This document shows positions 14,401-27,000 of a DNA stretch of 64,000 nucleotides, piece after piece. Below the pieces are notes generated by a model, which did no database searches, had not been told where the DNA came from, and saw only the letters and a program-made list of their open reading frames with translations. This DNA is from Bigelowiella natans CCMP2755 (Eukaryota > Cercozoa > Chlorarachniophyceae), in NCBI GenBank assembly GCA_000320545.1, contig ADNK01000532.1:1-64000 (forward strand), written 5' to 3'. The translations under genes and the position numbers were made by a program. The first letter of the stretch is position 1. Every line of letters starts with the position of its first letter.

Positions 14401-17400
14401 TCAAAAGCCGAAGGCGAGAGCTGAGATAACGTTCAGATGTGACACGAAATCTTTGGGAGTGTTTGCCACCTGCTTTACTTCAGTCCAGCTTATTTCTCCG
14501 TATACTCCTGTCCGACGATAAGGAGGGGGGTCGCGGGGGGGGGTAAGCAACACCGACGACAACAACAAGATAGAAAAATCATAAGAAGGGGGAGCGAAGG
14601 GCTGGAGGACGATGTCGCTGCTGCTGCTGCTGCTGCTGTAGCTACCTATAAGTGAGCACGCACTAATGAGGATTCCGCACAAAGTGAGCAGTATACTCGT
14701 CCATTGTCGAATACCGTATCCAACCTTGTTCGCAGAGCAGCACCAGCAGCAGAAGCAACAGGCACGGCGGCGACGGCGCCGTTTGTGCCCCCCTGCCATC
14801 ATCCCTCCTCTACTTCTGGCTCCCCCCTCCCCTAAACTCATGATGCAGCTGGAGCTGAATTTCTTCTTGGACTCATCAAGGTGCTGCTGGTCTTCCCCTA
14901 CCCCCTCCTCAATCATATCGAACTGCTGTAAGGACATCAGCCCGAGACGCAGCGCGGATCTGTTCCACGCGTCAGAGTCCGTTTTACACGTGCAGCTGGT
15001 GGGGGGGGGGGGAGGAGGAGATACTTGGGTCAATAGCGCATTTGTGGGAAGGCGGGGGAGAAGGAAAAAGAGGAAAGACAAGAAGAAAAAGGAGGAGGAA
15101 GAGCATGACGACGACGACGACGACACAAGCGCATACGTTCCCGTATCCTTCATGTCGCTTCTGTATCCGAAGTCCAAGTCATGGTCCTGGGACTGCTGCT
15201 GCGGTAACGATGGCCATTGGGGGAGGCGGGGCAGCCGCCTCTTGCTCTCGTCAGTCTGATAGGATGATGGTGTGAAAGGAGGATAAGGAGGAAGAGGAGG
15301 CGGCGATATGTAGAGAGAGAGGGAGAGGGGGGGTTGTTCACACCAAACTAATCCCACTATGCCATCATCACTGCCACAAATCAGTTGTCTGCTGCTGTGC
15401 CGATAACCGCAGGCAGCAGCAGTAACACTAGAATTCCTACATTCCTAGGTGAGAACCATTTCTAAAAAATCCCCCTTAAGTACAACCTTTCCCTTTTACC
15501 CCCCCCCCCCCCCACGAACAACACCTCATAGTCCCCCTGCCGCGAGGCTTTCGAATCGCTCATCAAGGCGGCATCCATCGCGCGAACTCGAGTTTTTGAA
15601 ACATTATTATCATCATTGTTCCCTTCTACTGCTGCTGCTGTTATTCTCCTAAGAGATGGTTGCGGTCCCTCAGCACCACCACCACCACCACCACTGCGAT
15701 GCCCATTTGAGGCAATGCTACGAGCCGTGTGATCATGATGCTGATGCTGCTGCTGCTGATGATGATGATGATGGTAGCGGCATTCATCGTCCTCATCGGC
15801 AGTTGATAATACCTGAGGAGCCAGTAGTTTTTCGTCGCTGCGAATGCAAGAAACCGTAGTTGTTGTCGTCGTTGCCAAAGATATGGTAGTCTGTGAATTC
15901 ATACTAGGAGCAACAACTGATGATGAAGGGTTCTGCTGCTGCAGCTGCTGCTGCCTCCGCCGCTGCTTCTGCTGCTTGTTCTCCCCCTCCCGCTGCTGAG
16001 TGGTGGAGTGGGGAAAATGACCAGAATAATCGTAACAGAGGTGCTGCTTCTGCTGTTTATTGTATGGAAGAACTCCCCCTCCCCCTCTTTTATGTCTTAT
16101 CTCATTTACTCCTGTATCATCAGGTCTTGTTTTCCGCGAACCTGCTGCTTGCTAAAGAAATCGTGGAAATTGTTTTTTTTTTGGTTCCCCCTACCACCGG
16201 GGAAAAAAAGGGGGGATTTAAGGAATTTGGGGCCCTTGTCCCTTTTTTTTTTTTTTTCCCCCCCCCCCCCCCCCCCCAGTGACTCACTGGGAAGGTGCTG
16301 AGAAATGTTGTCGTAGACGTCGAGCGCGCGGGGTCGAGCACCCGGCTCAACCGCGAGGCACTTTTGCATGACACGAATGAGAATTCGTGGCGCATTGCCC
16401 GTCCTCTCGGTGAAGTCAAGATGGGAGGCCCTCACCGCACTCTTGAGCTCCTCGGGCAGCACCGTGTGGAATGGTTCCTTCCCCTCGATAAGTTCGTAAA
16501 CCACCAGCCCCAGCCCCCATAGGTCCGACTGGTACGTGTACACTCCCTTGAACAGCACCTCCGGAGCTGACCAACGCAGCACGTCGTGTAGTCTCTCTTG
16601 CTTCATCCCGGTGGTCTTTGGTGGGATTCCATAGCCGCTCCACTTGGCGATGCCGCACTCGTCGATGAGCACGTTCTTGCTGTTCACGTTGTAGTGGAGG
16701 ATGTTGCGGGCATGGAGGCAAGCGAGTCCCGAAGCTAGCCCACGAATCCATGAGCAGCGGTGTGCGTCAGTGATACGGTAAGGGGAGGAGGAGGAGGAGG
16801 AGGAGGAGGAGGAAGAGGTAGAACTGGAAGTAGAAGAAGAAGAAGAAGAAGAAGAAGAAGAAGGTGAGCATAAAGAGGGAGGAGGAAGATGATCACGACG
16901 ATGATGACAACGTTGCCGATGTTTTTGATACACAGTATTGTCGTCCTTAGCGTCACAAGCGCAGCTGCCCTCCTTTTCCCTTCTTCCTTTGTTCTCAATG
17001 TCGTAGAGATCACCACCATGTCCTATGTCTGAATTGCTATTATTACTCTTCCGTATTATTGCCCGTAAAGTCCCGTAAAAGCAGTACTGGCGAAGAAAGA
17101 AGACCTTCATATTCAATGCACCGCCGTAGATTCTAGCAAGGTTCTGGTGCTGCAAGCTGATGAGAATTGTGAGCTTATCCTTGAGCTTTTTGCACTCTCG
17201 AATTGCTTTGACCCTCGGTGCGAAGCGCCACTTTGCCCCCTCCAGCACCGCATATTTTCCGTTGTATTTTGCTAGTATGAGAGTGCCAAAGCTTCCTTCC
17301 CCTAGGATCTCCAGGAGGCGTATCTTCCACAAGGGTATATGCCATGGCGTGCTCGTGGAGATAATATCCAGCTCAGCTTGGCATTGCAGCTTAGTCAGCA

Positions 17401-18274
17401 TCTCCACCGATCCCAATCTCTTCATCGTACCCCTGTTTGTTCTCTTTATCTTCTTACTTTGAGGAGTATGTGAATGATGATGGAGATGACGTTTGCGTTT
17501 GGTGTCCCCCTTCTTCTTTATATCGCCTTCCTGGGTAACAGCTCCCTCCTTCTCTTCGAGCTGTATTTCTAGTATTGATACGATCTCTTTCAGGAACCCA
17601 CAGTAGCTGGCATAAAGCGCCTTCTCATTTAGCTCTACATCATCCAGACGCAACCCACTACGCAATTGGTTGGACAGCTTGCAGACCGAGTGGACTACCA
17701 AATTATGGGAGGTGATATAAGCAGAAGCTAACATGTGACTGAATACTTCTTTACATATGGAGATACGATTTACACTTTCTGTTTTTTTGTGCGTATTTTG
17801 CATAATTCACTGATGTACATATATACATAAAGAGAGGAAAGAGAGGGATCGGGAGAGAGAGAGATCAGGAGGAGGGTGGAGACGGAATATGAGAGTTAGA
17901 TAGCCAGGCATAGAGAGAGAAAATCTTGCCCAACAAAGTTTTATTCTTCTCTTCTTTCTCTTACTGATCTCATACGCCATTTCTCCATCTTTCGTAGTGC
18001 TTTCAATCCACGTCTCGTACCATGGGTCTCCTCTAAACCGCTTGATCCAGCCCTGCACGCGCTCCAAGAAACTTAATATCTCGGTTATGATATTCGTAGG
18101 AGTCGAGGAGGGAAGCAAATCTATGAAGGAACCTATGAGCTCCATTGCTTTCTTCAGCTCCGGGATCATTCCTATTTTAGGATCTACACCACGTATTGCG
18201 GACATTACAGCATCGAATGCGGACTTGATGACGCCACTGAGGCGACATCGTGACTTTTCCATTCCCTTCTGCAT
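14401..18274 (-). CDS. TKL-like pseudokinase with long Gln/Ser-rich C-terminus
   Basis: Exon 18274-~17960 (Met then a helical N-region, PKIGMIPELKKAMELIGSF) joins by phase to an exon starting near 17777 and running to ~16275 with the kinase domain. The Gly-loop LGEGSFGTLILAKY is intact and WSAPEVL is conserved. The usual HRD is HYN (ILHYNVNSKNVLI) and the DFG position reads GYG (AKWSGYGIP). The VAIK lysine region is AVLEGAKW. Three catalytic sites therefore deviate, so phosphotransfer is unlikely and a scaffold or allosteric role is inferred. A Ser-rich insert sits in the hinge/alphaD region. The domain exon ends at an A|GTGAGT donor and joins three tandem NAGNAG acceptors near 16145 in the same phase. 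The tail (QQKQRRRQQQLQQQ, poly-His, poly-Gly) continues to 15531ish, then about 15453 to 14401. That last stretch may still hide an intron. Confidence 0.7.
16190..16278. repeat. Poly-T/poly-C homopolymer cluster in a pseudokinase intron
   Basis: Runs of T, G, T and then about 19 C in 90 bp between the kinase-domain donor and the tail exon. Homopolymers of this length are prone to sequencing error, so the exact length is unsafe. Confidence 0.85.
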
Positions 18275-19141
18275 ATTTTTTGCGCCGATCCTAATTGGGA
18301 TGTCAGTACAATCCCAATAGGAAACCCTGAAGTTTTTACAAGCGTAGACTGCCCTCCTCGGACCTCGCGACGTGCGAAACTGTTTTCACCTTGCCCCACC
18401 TCTTATGATAAGGCGAGCTACGTACACGTCCACGTCCCCCAATAGAGCTCTTTCCTGAGAGACGACCTTCTGCTGCCCCTGCACCCTATGGAAGTTTCAT
18501 TCTCTCAGTCTTTCGCAGCGGGTGGGGACCAAAGGCGGCAGTGCTGCATAAACGTGGTATTTCCGCTTAGCGACATGAATAATACGATGTCGTAGGTATG
18601 AAATCTCCACAGTAGAACACCAAAGAAAGCGGCAGGTGCTTTCTTGCGCTATCATCGCTTCCTTCATGCTGCGTTCAACCAGGGCATTTCGGGCAGTTTA
18701 CGGACCGATTTCCACCCTAAATCAAGGCGAACATTCGTGCTGCGACTAACGTAGTATAGATCTAGGAGCACAGGACTCTTCCTCCGGATGAGGAAAAGGG
18801 CCACGATTCGCTTGTAGATCCATTCGCAAGCACAGGGTGTTCGACAGCTTAAATGATGGAAATACATCTGATTTTGTCATTGCGACAACAACTAACTAAC
18901 TATCACAGGAGATTTGAGAAGCAACCGACACAGCTTCGTAGCCAACAGGTGACAGAGGTGATGCGCATGATCACAATGTGTATTCATGCGGCGCGACAAC
19001 AATTTCTTGGAATGCGAGGTTGGAATCCCAACTCATTCCATCATTTCGTGATACGAACACTTACTTCTGCGGGAAACATCTAAGAGAATTTGCCCAAACC
19101 GCGAATTCCTTTCCAACAAAACGAGACCCTCCCGAACACCA
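18275..19141. promoter_or_regulatory. Divergent intergenic region
   Basis: Lies between the starts of the pseudokinase (-) and the Nab2-like gene (+), so it should hold both promoters. Small ORFs in all frames look random. No specific motif is assigned. Confidence 0.4.
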
Positions 19142-20182
19142 ATGGCGGACTTCCTGGGCCGACGAGGAGATGCGAAGCCCATCGATCCTTCCCCAGAGCT
19201 TCAGAAGGAGATTAAAGATAAGGTCCGAAAATACATATTTCAATGATGTTGTTCGTATAAGCTCAATGTTCGTATTTGGCTCTTGCTTTATACTCTATGC
19301 TTCCCCCCGAAATTCCCCCCTCCCTGACTGCTGCATCTTTCCGGGGCCCTATTTTTGCCTCTCAGCTGGTTCAAATTAGCGGTGGGGATGATCAGGAGGA
19401 TATGTATGCGTATCTTATCCTTTTGATAAAGCGCAAGACCCAAGAACAAGTTGTGGAGGATTTAGAAGCTTTCTACAAGCGGAAGGAGGCCCGAAGGGTC
19501 GTACGTAGTTGACTCTTCTCTCCATAATACACACAACAGTATTGTCATACCGCCATAACTTTTTCCGAAGAGAGAATTCACGATTCTACAACGACAATGG
19601 CTACTGCTGCTACTGCTACTACTACTATTACCACAGCGTTTCTGATCGAATTCTTCTAATTGTCTCCTCCCTTCTTTCTAGTTGGTTCAGTGGCTGGCCA
19701 AGAAGCTTCTGGAGGAGGAGGAGGAGGAGGAGGAGGAGAATAAGAAGAGCAACAAGGAGCATAAAGAAACGGGACAAAAAGAGGAGGAACAGAAAGAGAA
19801 ACTCGAGGAGAAGGGGGAGGAGGTGGTGGTTGGGGAGGATAATTACGAGGAGGAGGAACGAGGAGAATCTCCTGACCGTCACGAGAAGTATGCAGAAGAT
19901 GTTTCTGGGAAACACCGTGATGAGAGGAGCGAGCGACGGAACAAGAAGTCATACCACGATAGAGATGATAGATTGCCACGTCGCCGATATGAAGAGGCTA
20001 GTAGTAGGAGGGACCGTAGATTTAACGAGGCGCCTCGAGGTGACTCCCGCCCTTCCAGAAGGTAGCGTGCGAAGCCTGTTCCCCTCCCACCACAGAAACA
20101 GAAAATCAAGATACAGAGCACGTGCAAGAGGAGATTATGAGCATATTGTCTCATCTATTTACTACATATACCTATATACCGA

Positions 20183-20231
<49 letters not shown>

Positions 20232-22867
20232 TGTGAGTGTGCTTGTGTGCATGTATGCATATGATACATATGTGCAATCAGAGAGTACGTACGATGGGAT
20301 GACCGAAGAGGAAGAGAAAGAGGGGAGGAATCCCGACGCTTCGCTTCTCGTCGTGGGAGGCTACGAAGCGATGAGTATGAGCGCGACGGTGATGATCACT
20401 ACCCGGAACGACGAGGTTGGGGGGGCGAGCCACCACGGATAGCGAGATACAGAGACGGAAGAAGTGATAAGTATTATTCTCATAGAGAGGTCGGAGATGG
20501 TGAGCGAGTACGACAGAGAAGAGGAGGCCAGAGGAGAGGGAGGGAGGGGCACAACGACAATGCCGACAGCGGTAGATTTGCCAGAGCTGCGTTGTCGTCG
20601 CTGACAGGAGGGAGGAGGGAACGGCACGCTTCTGGAAGGGAGAGATCAAGGTCGAGGGAGCCTTTTATGCCAGCAGAGGCCGCAGCAGTAAGGGGGGGGG
20701 GAAGGACAAGAGAAGGAGGAGGAGGAGGAGGAGGAAGAAGAAGGGGAAGAATGCAACACAGCGAGTATGACGACGAGCCTCGAAGCAGCAGCGGCAACCG
20801 ATGGTACAGCGATAATGGAGGCCGTGAGGAGGAGGTTGGAAGACGAAGAAGAAGAACAACAACGAGAGAACCTGGCCCGCACTATTTGGATTCTTCTCGA
20901 CGCCGTCGCGTTTCTCAGTCCCCCCCCCGGGTACTCGGCAGCGTGGTTGTCGTCAACGACAGCAGTCGCCCGAAGAAGGGGGGTATGGGAGGAGGAGACG
21001 CTGAGGAGTCCGACGACGGATTCAGAGATGATGATGATGATAATGGTCGCGTGCCGCATCACGCCAATGTGGAGGGGAAATCATCAATACACTCGCAGCC
21101 AGCACTGTACAAAGAAAAGGAAGATTATGACTACGACGTACCACCTCCTTTAGAGAAGGGTGATACCCCATCTCCCGAAGGAATCGAAGGGGAGGGAGGC
21201 CTTATTGAGCTCACCAAGGGAGGAGCAGTTGAGGAGGGGAGTGGCGGCGGGGAGGGGAGAGGAAAGAACACGGGAGAAGAACGGGAGGATGATGACGAAG
21301 ATGACAGCAGTCATATACAGACAAAGCGACGCTCAACGTCATCCCCGCGCGCGGACGACGATGATAAGAAAAACCAAAACAGCAACGGGGATGATGACAT
21401 ACAATTTACAATAACTATCACGGATCAGGTGCTCTCTTTCTCTCTCTCTCTCTCTCTCCTCTTTCTTATTTCTACCCCCTCCCTACAATTACGCCCTCGT
21501 TCTCCTCTGCAAGCAAGTTCCTAGTGCTGCTGCTACTGTTACACCACCACCACCACCACCTGCGGGGACACAAAGAATAGCAACGCACTCATGCACACAA
21601 TTGTACAATATCGATAATATGACTAGATGGAGAAGGCGTTGGAGGCAGAACTAGGCGTCCAAATGCACGAAGATGATGACGACTTCACTCCCAATACATC
21701 GGAATTGAGGTTGTCGCGAGGTAGAGGTGGCAGGCGCGGGCGAGGGAAGAGAGGAGGAGGCCGTCGAGGGAGACTTCTCATTAAAAAACGAAAGAAGCGT
21801 CCATCCACAACAACGGTGGCGAGGGGTGGAGGTAACGAGCAAGAAGAGCTATCAGAAGAGCACAGGGCGGCGATTCGAAAGGTAATGTATACCGGGAAAA
21901 CATATAATGATGGCTCTTTAGTTGAGTTTTGTTCGGAAGTATATCCCCTCTGCGACACCCCTCGTTCTCTCTTTAAAGGCCATTCCGCCAATCTCCTCCT
22001 CCCCCTCCTCCTCTCCCCCGCCTCGATGTGTACTACATGCACTATCTCAGAAGGGGGAGGACGCACTGCTGGGAGTTCAGAAGAAGCTGCTCAAGGTCAA
22101 ACTGATGCGGAAGAAGCTGCAGGCGAAGAAGAAGGTTGTTGGCGTTTTCGTTGCCACCACCCCACCGCACACAACGACCCACACTTCTTTGATGTCCAGT
22201 CTCTCCCTCCCTCCCTTCCCCCCTCACTCTTTTTTGCTCTTCCTTCGTCCTTCAGCTGCTGGAGCTGCAGGCTCTGAAAAGGGCAGCCAACGCGAAGCTG
22301 TTCCCTGGCGAGCCGAAGCCACTCTCCACGTCGCTCCCTTCATCGGTGATATTTATTCGCTATGTTTTCATCTTCATTTGCATCTTCGAAAGGAGGAATA
22401 GGGTTATCAGTGTGAGTTATTCAGAGTGGCGGCACTTAAATACCCGATTGCCACTTGGCTTGTTCTTTAACCACCCCCCTCATTTCTCGAATGCGCTCTC
22501 TCTCCACTGCTGCGGCAACCGGGCACCCCCCAGCGCCGCCTTGGAATCACGAGCTGCAGCCGCCGATGATGCAGCAAAGATTTGTTGGTGCGAAGTGTGA
22601 TGACTGGTTGTGCTATGTATATAGGACACCCTCTCGAAGCTAGATATGTCTTTGGACGCCATCGTGGCAGCCTCCTCGTCTAGAGGAAAGTTTCGAGGGG
22701 GGAGGGGGAGAGGTAGAGGCAGAGGCAGAGGCAGAGGCAGAGGCAGAGGCAGAGGCAGAGGACGGGGGGGAAGAGGGAGAGGGAGAGGGAGGACGAGAGG
22801 GAGGAGAGGCGGGCGGAGAGGCAGCGGCCGAAAAATATCGAGAAACTTTGCTGGACGGTATTACTGA
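19142..22867 (+). CDS. RNA-binding/mRNA-export-like protein: Nab2-type N-domain, RS/acidic middle, UAP56-binding-like motif, RGG tail
   Basis: Exons: 19142-19222, 19366-19497, 19682-20061, a small one near 20094-20147, ~20286-21428, 21627-21881, 22051-22134, 22256-22345, an uncertain one near 22500-22600, and 22625-22867. The first ~90 residues (QKEIKDKLVQISGG, YLILLIKRKTQEQVVEDL, then LVQWLAKKLLEEEE) resemble the PWI-like fold at the N-terminus of Nab2/ZC3H14, which docks nuclear export factors. A Glu-rich stretch and about 400 residues rich in Arg, Ser, Asp and Gly follow. A Lys-rich helix (KVKLMRKKLQAKKK) precedes the last exon, which begins DTLSKLDMSLDAIV, close to the UAP56-binding motif of ALYREF (LDMSLDDII), and continues as about 60 residues of RG repeats. 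CCCH zinc fingers typical of ZC3H14 are not visible. Nuclear mRNP packaging is inferred. Confidence 0.68.
20182..20240 (+). repeat. Compound (GT)n(GA)n microsatellite
   Basis: GT then GA dinucleotides then GT again, in the intron preceding the large RS exon. Confidence 0.9.
22706..22800 (+). repeat. AGAGGC hexanucleotide repeat encoding Arg-Gly
   Basis: Tandem AGAGGC units followed by AGAGGG variants, in frame as RG dipeptides in the last exon of the export-like gene. The repeat forms the functional RGG-type tail rather than interrupting it. Confidence 0.92.
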
Positions 22868-24078
22868 TATGGTAGTCTACCTTTAATGTCATTGCAAAGC
22901 ATATGCTTGCGGGGTTAGTCACGTTACAGTAATATATAGCTTGGGCACATGTATCCCTCTAGTATAGTGTTGTCTGTGTTTTATAGCATATAACATGAGA
23001 CGGATGCTATGATATGATTGTAAATCTTCTGAATAGTCACCCTAATGTAGCTATGCGCAAAGCAGCGGCTAAAGCGCCTATGTTGTATTTGTTTGTTTCT
23101 GCTACTATGATAGCATATAATATATATGAGACGGATGTAATGATGTGATTAAATCTTTCAACAGTCATCCTAATGTAGCAGCTATGCAGAGCAACGGCCA
23201 TAGCGCTCATATTGCATGCTAGCATGTGTGCTATGCACATCATAGCGGAGACCAACAGAATCAACATCAGCGCTGTAGCCGCTGCATTGGGCAGCTACGC
23301 ACATGAGGATGACCATTATTGGACAAATGTGATTTGATTCATTGCATCCGTCTTACATCTATATGTACATTCGTTTGTTGTAAAAGAGCTGAGCTTAAGC
23401 TTTGCATTGCTCATGCGATTCACGCAATAGATGCACCACACACGCAGTGCATGTCACTACGTGCTAGCGTGGCTTTCTTTTGCACAACATCGATCGACAT
23501 CTCAGCAAGCACAACATCACACTACTGCACTACCACAGACATTTATTCGTTGAACACGTTGTTTGTGCAGAAACATGGCCTACTGCATGCGCATGTAGCA
23601 ACAACACTTCACATTTAGCACAGCTAGATAGCGGCAGGTCTATTACAGCAATGCTACACTACGCTACGTATACATGTTTGGGTGATAGCAAAGTTTAACT
23701 CGCGAGAGCGCACATTCAACGTTAGCTAAAAGCAAACGTGTGCAGTCTGCATGTGTGGGTTGTGGCTTTGCATCTTACTTATCATTGCTTTGCGGCACAT
23801 CATAGCGGCTGTCTATGTATTTATAGTACGCACTAGCGCATGTAGGTACACAAACATCAACGTACAGATAATGCCCACAATGATGTGAGTTAATTGCATA
23901 TTGGGGAGATTGTGTATCATCGTAGATATGTCCCAGAGGTCCATAATTCCATCGTCGTATCGAACGAGTCAGGAGTGTTTGCATGTGCACATAGCTACTC
24001 GCAGTCGTGTCCATACAACAACTGGGTGTTGCCTTCATGCTTCTCCTTCTTTCACCTCATCGTGCGCACAACCATCAT
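22868..24078. other. Intergenic island with MITE-like ends
   Basis: Lies between the convergent ends of the export-like gene and the DENN gene. It holds one paired inverted element (23128-23355), an extra solo end near 22998-23060, and many TGCATG/GCTAGC words. ORFs are short and unconserved in appearance. Confidence 0.6.
23128..23355. mobile_element. Short MITE-like element with inverted ends
   Basis: The left end begins GAGACGGATG and continues through CAACAGTCATCCTAATGTAG. The right end, reverse complemented, begins near AAGACGGATGCAATGAATC and passes through a related GGTCATCCT core. The interior has no ORF. The same ends recur at 45003-45543 and 59062-59794. Confidence 0.6.
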
Positions 24079-27000
24079 CTACTTCGCTATGAAAGAGATC
24101 GAGATTTTTGAGGATTTCTTTCGCCTGTGAACGAGCTCGCGGCCCGATGTCGTTTTGGCTGGTGACGACGTCTGGCGATGCCCAGCCTCTGACTGCTGTC
24201 GCTGTGCTTGGCTATTGCTCTCTACTGGGGGGGGCTGCTGCCTGGGACTAGCACTCCGCCCATCATCCCCCTCCTCATCATCAGAATGACAGAGATGATC
24301 CCCCAGAGAGTGGAGTCCGTCCTCATCAGGCGTATTCTCCGGCTCATCCTGGCTATGGGAGCGTTGTCTCGAAACAGTTGGTCTAATGCTGTTGTCGTCC
24401 TGCGTTCCGCCCCTCTCTCTATATCCCCCTCCGTCCGCACCACCCGCCTTCTCCTCACTAATAGGGGGGGGACGGGTGGGGGACTGAGACACGGTTCTCA
24501 TCCTCCTACTAGGCGGCACTACATTAATCCGCAGCCCACCGGAGCGAGAGGAGGAAGAGGAGGTGGTGGTAGTTGCAGACGACGAGGACGACGATGAGCG
24601 CCTCTTCGTCTCATGTGCTGCTGGCGCGGCTGTTGGCGCATCAGCAGCAGCAGCAGTAGCAGCAGCTGCTTGCTGTTTACCCGTTGTAGTTGTCTGCGTT
24701 GGCGGCTGCTTCTCGGCGTCGGTGCCGTCTTCGTCATCATCGTGCGCGCGCAGCTCTTGGGCGGGAAGAAGAAAGAAGACGGGAAGGCGGTGATCTACAA
24801 AGTGCCACAGAAGATTCCAGAATAGCGTCTTGGACTTGGAGCGGAACTTGGACGACTGTATGTACTTGACGCCCTTGCCCTCGATCACCCCTTGCATCTC
24901 CTTCTTGAGGACTAGGGGGGATAGGTACTCGCAGTGCAACACCGCCTTCTTTTTCTTCTTCTTTTTCTTCTTCTTCTTTGCTGCACTCGCCGTGGTCGTC
25001 GTCTCGGCGGCGGCAGCAGCAGTGAAGTGGAGCATGCGTCTGCGCTTGGACGGCGACTTGACTCGCTCGCCGGACTCCATGAGCGCAAACCGCGGAACGA
25101 ATTTCTCCGAGCAGTTTGGGCAGCGCGTGGTGTAGTCGTTCATATTACCTGACCACCCCGCTCTGATATCCACGTCCGCCATGGCGGTGCCGCACTCCGG
25201 GCACTCCTCTTTGAGCTTGATTCTCACCTCAGGAAACACGTGCGAGAACCTCACGGCGGCCTCGAAACCGCCAGTGCCCCAGTCCATGCCGCCCCCCCTT
25301 CCGGCCCGCCCCCTGCCGCCACCTCTCGACGGCATTGTGTTGGGGGGGGGGGAGGCAGGCCGCGCCAGTCCAAGGGTTCCCGACGATTTAGAGCGAGAGT
25401 GCCTTGCCTTTCTAGTGCCGCGATCTCGATGGTGTCGCTGCTGGTGCTGCTGGTGCTGCTGGTGCTGGATGGAGCTCTCTGGATGTGGAGCACCGGTACT
25501 ACTATTTGTCCTTCCTGGAGGCGTGTGATGATGATTACTGGAGCTGGTGGTGGTTTTAGCAGTGCTAATCGGGTTCTGCTTGTTCTTGCTATAGCTCGGG
25601 GAGGGGCTAGGAGTGAACGACGTAGATCGCTTAACTCTACTCTTGCCGTCAGCAGCAGCAGCCCTGCTGCCACCCCCCCCCCCCCCGCTAGTGAACCCAG
25701 CGAGAGAGAAAAGATTCGAGGAGCTATCAGATTTCTGGAGCGATGCAGTACCGCCCCCTCCTCCTCCTCCTCCTCCTCCTCCTCCCCCTCCCCTTACGAA
25801 GTTGAGGTCCGACATGCTGAACGTCGTGTTGCTCCTGCTCTTGGGCGAGCCGATGCTGCTCTCCATGCTCCGGAAGCTAAGTCGCAGTTTGTGGTATGTG
25901 GAGAGCGTGCTCACGTGTGGCCCCCCCCCTCCCGTGCCGCCCTCGAATTTCTCAGGCGTCCGACCCCTTCTGCGCGACGAGCTGCCATCAGCACTGTCAG
26001 CGCCATTGCCGCCGAGACCGCGGTCTTCTCTGGCCGCCGCCGCCACGGAGGGGGAGGGGGTGCGGGTGCGGGCGTTCTCAATCTCTGCCTGCTGTGCGAG
26101 CTGGAGCAGCTGCGCGTTGGTGGGGACGAAGCCGTGTTTCTGCATGTCCACCACGAGGCCCATGCCACGGCGGAAGTCGCTCCGGTGCGCGCAGGCGTCG
26201 ATCATGCAGTGGAAGATGTTCTCGTCGATGGAGATCGAGCGGTCTCGCATCAGCTCCAGCACGAAGAAGGCGTCGTCCAGACCGAGGTACTTCGGCTTCA
26301 TGAAGGACAGCCTCGACGGGGGCGGAGACTGATCCCGCTCGCCCTCCCCCTCCCTCGCCTTGATCTCTTGACCATTACCGCCCCCTTTCTGCTCTGCGTC
26401 CTTCTTCTTTCGACCTTTCCCCGCCGCCGTCTCTTCCTCCTCCTCTTCCTCCTCCTCCTCCTCATCATCCATAATGTCGGAGAGCATGACTGACGTGTAG
26501 ACGTGAAACCACACGTCGTACACGGCAGCAACAAGTGCTCGTTTGAGGACCTCTCCTGTCATCATGGCGGAGGCCTTGGCTCCGGAAGAGCTGCGCATCA
26601 GCAGTTTGCGCCGCAAGCGGCGGCGTGATCCGCCACCAGGCCCCGACGAGTGAGGAAAGGCCGAAGCTATGGAGGCCGCCGAAGCTGAGGAGGATGGATG
26701 GCCAAACTGCTCGCCGCTGTCTCCTGGGCCTAGCAGCACGGGGCTGTAGCGTGGCTTTGGGAGCAATAAATCATTGATTTTGCAAGGGTAAGGGGAATAC
26801 CTGATAATATCGGACAATATCGTACGAAGACGTGATCATGTCATTATCAGTCCATCATCATCATCATCATCATCATCGATGTCAATCATCATCATCGTAG
26901 CTGAAATGATGCTGCTGCTGCCGTCGCCGCGACTCATAGCCCCCCCTCCCCCCCCCCCACTCTCTCTCTCTCTCTCCCTCTCCCTCTTCCGACCGGTATA

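Noticed and set aside
15656-15859. His-rich plus-strand ORF
   Set aside because: Antisense to the pseudokinase tail exon.
25240-26493. 417-residue plus-strand ORF
   Set aside because: Antisense to the DENN last exon; composition is a shadow of its GC-rich codons.
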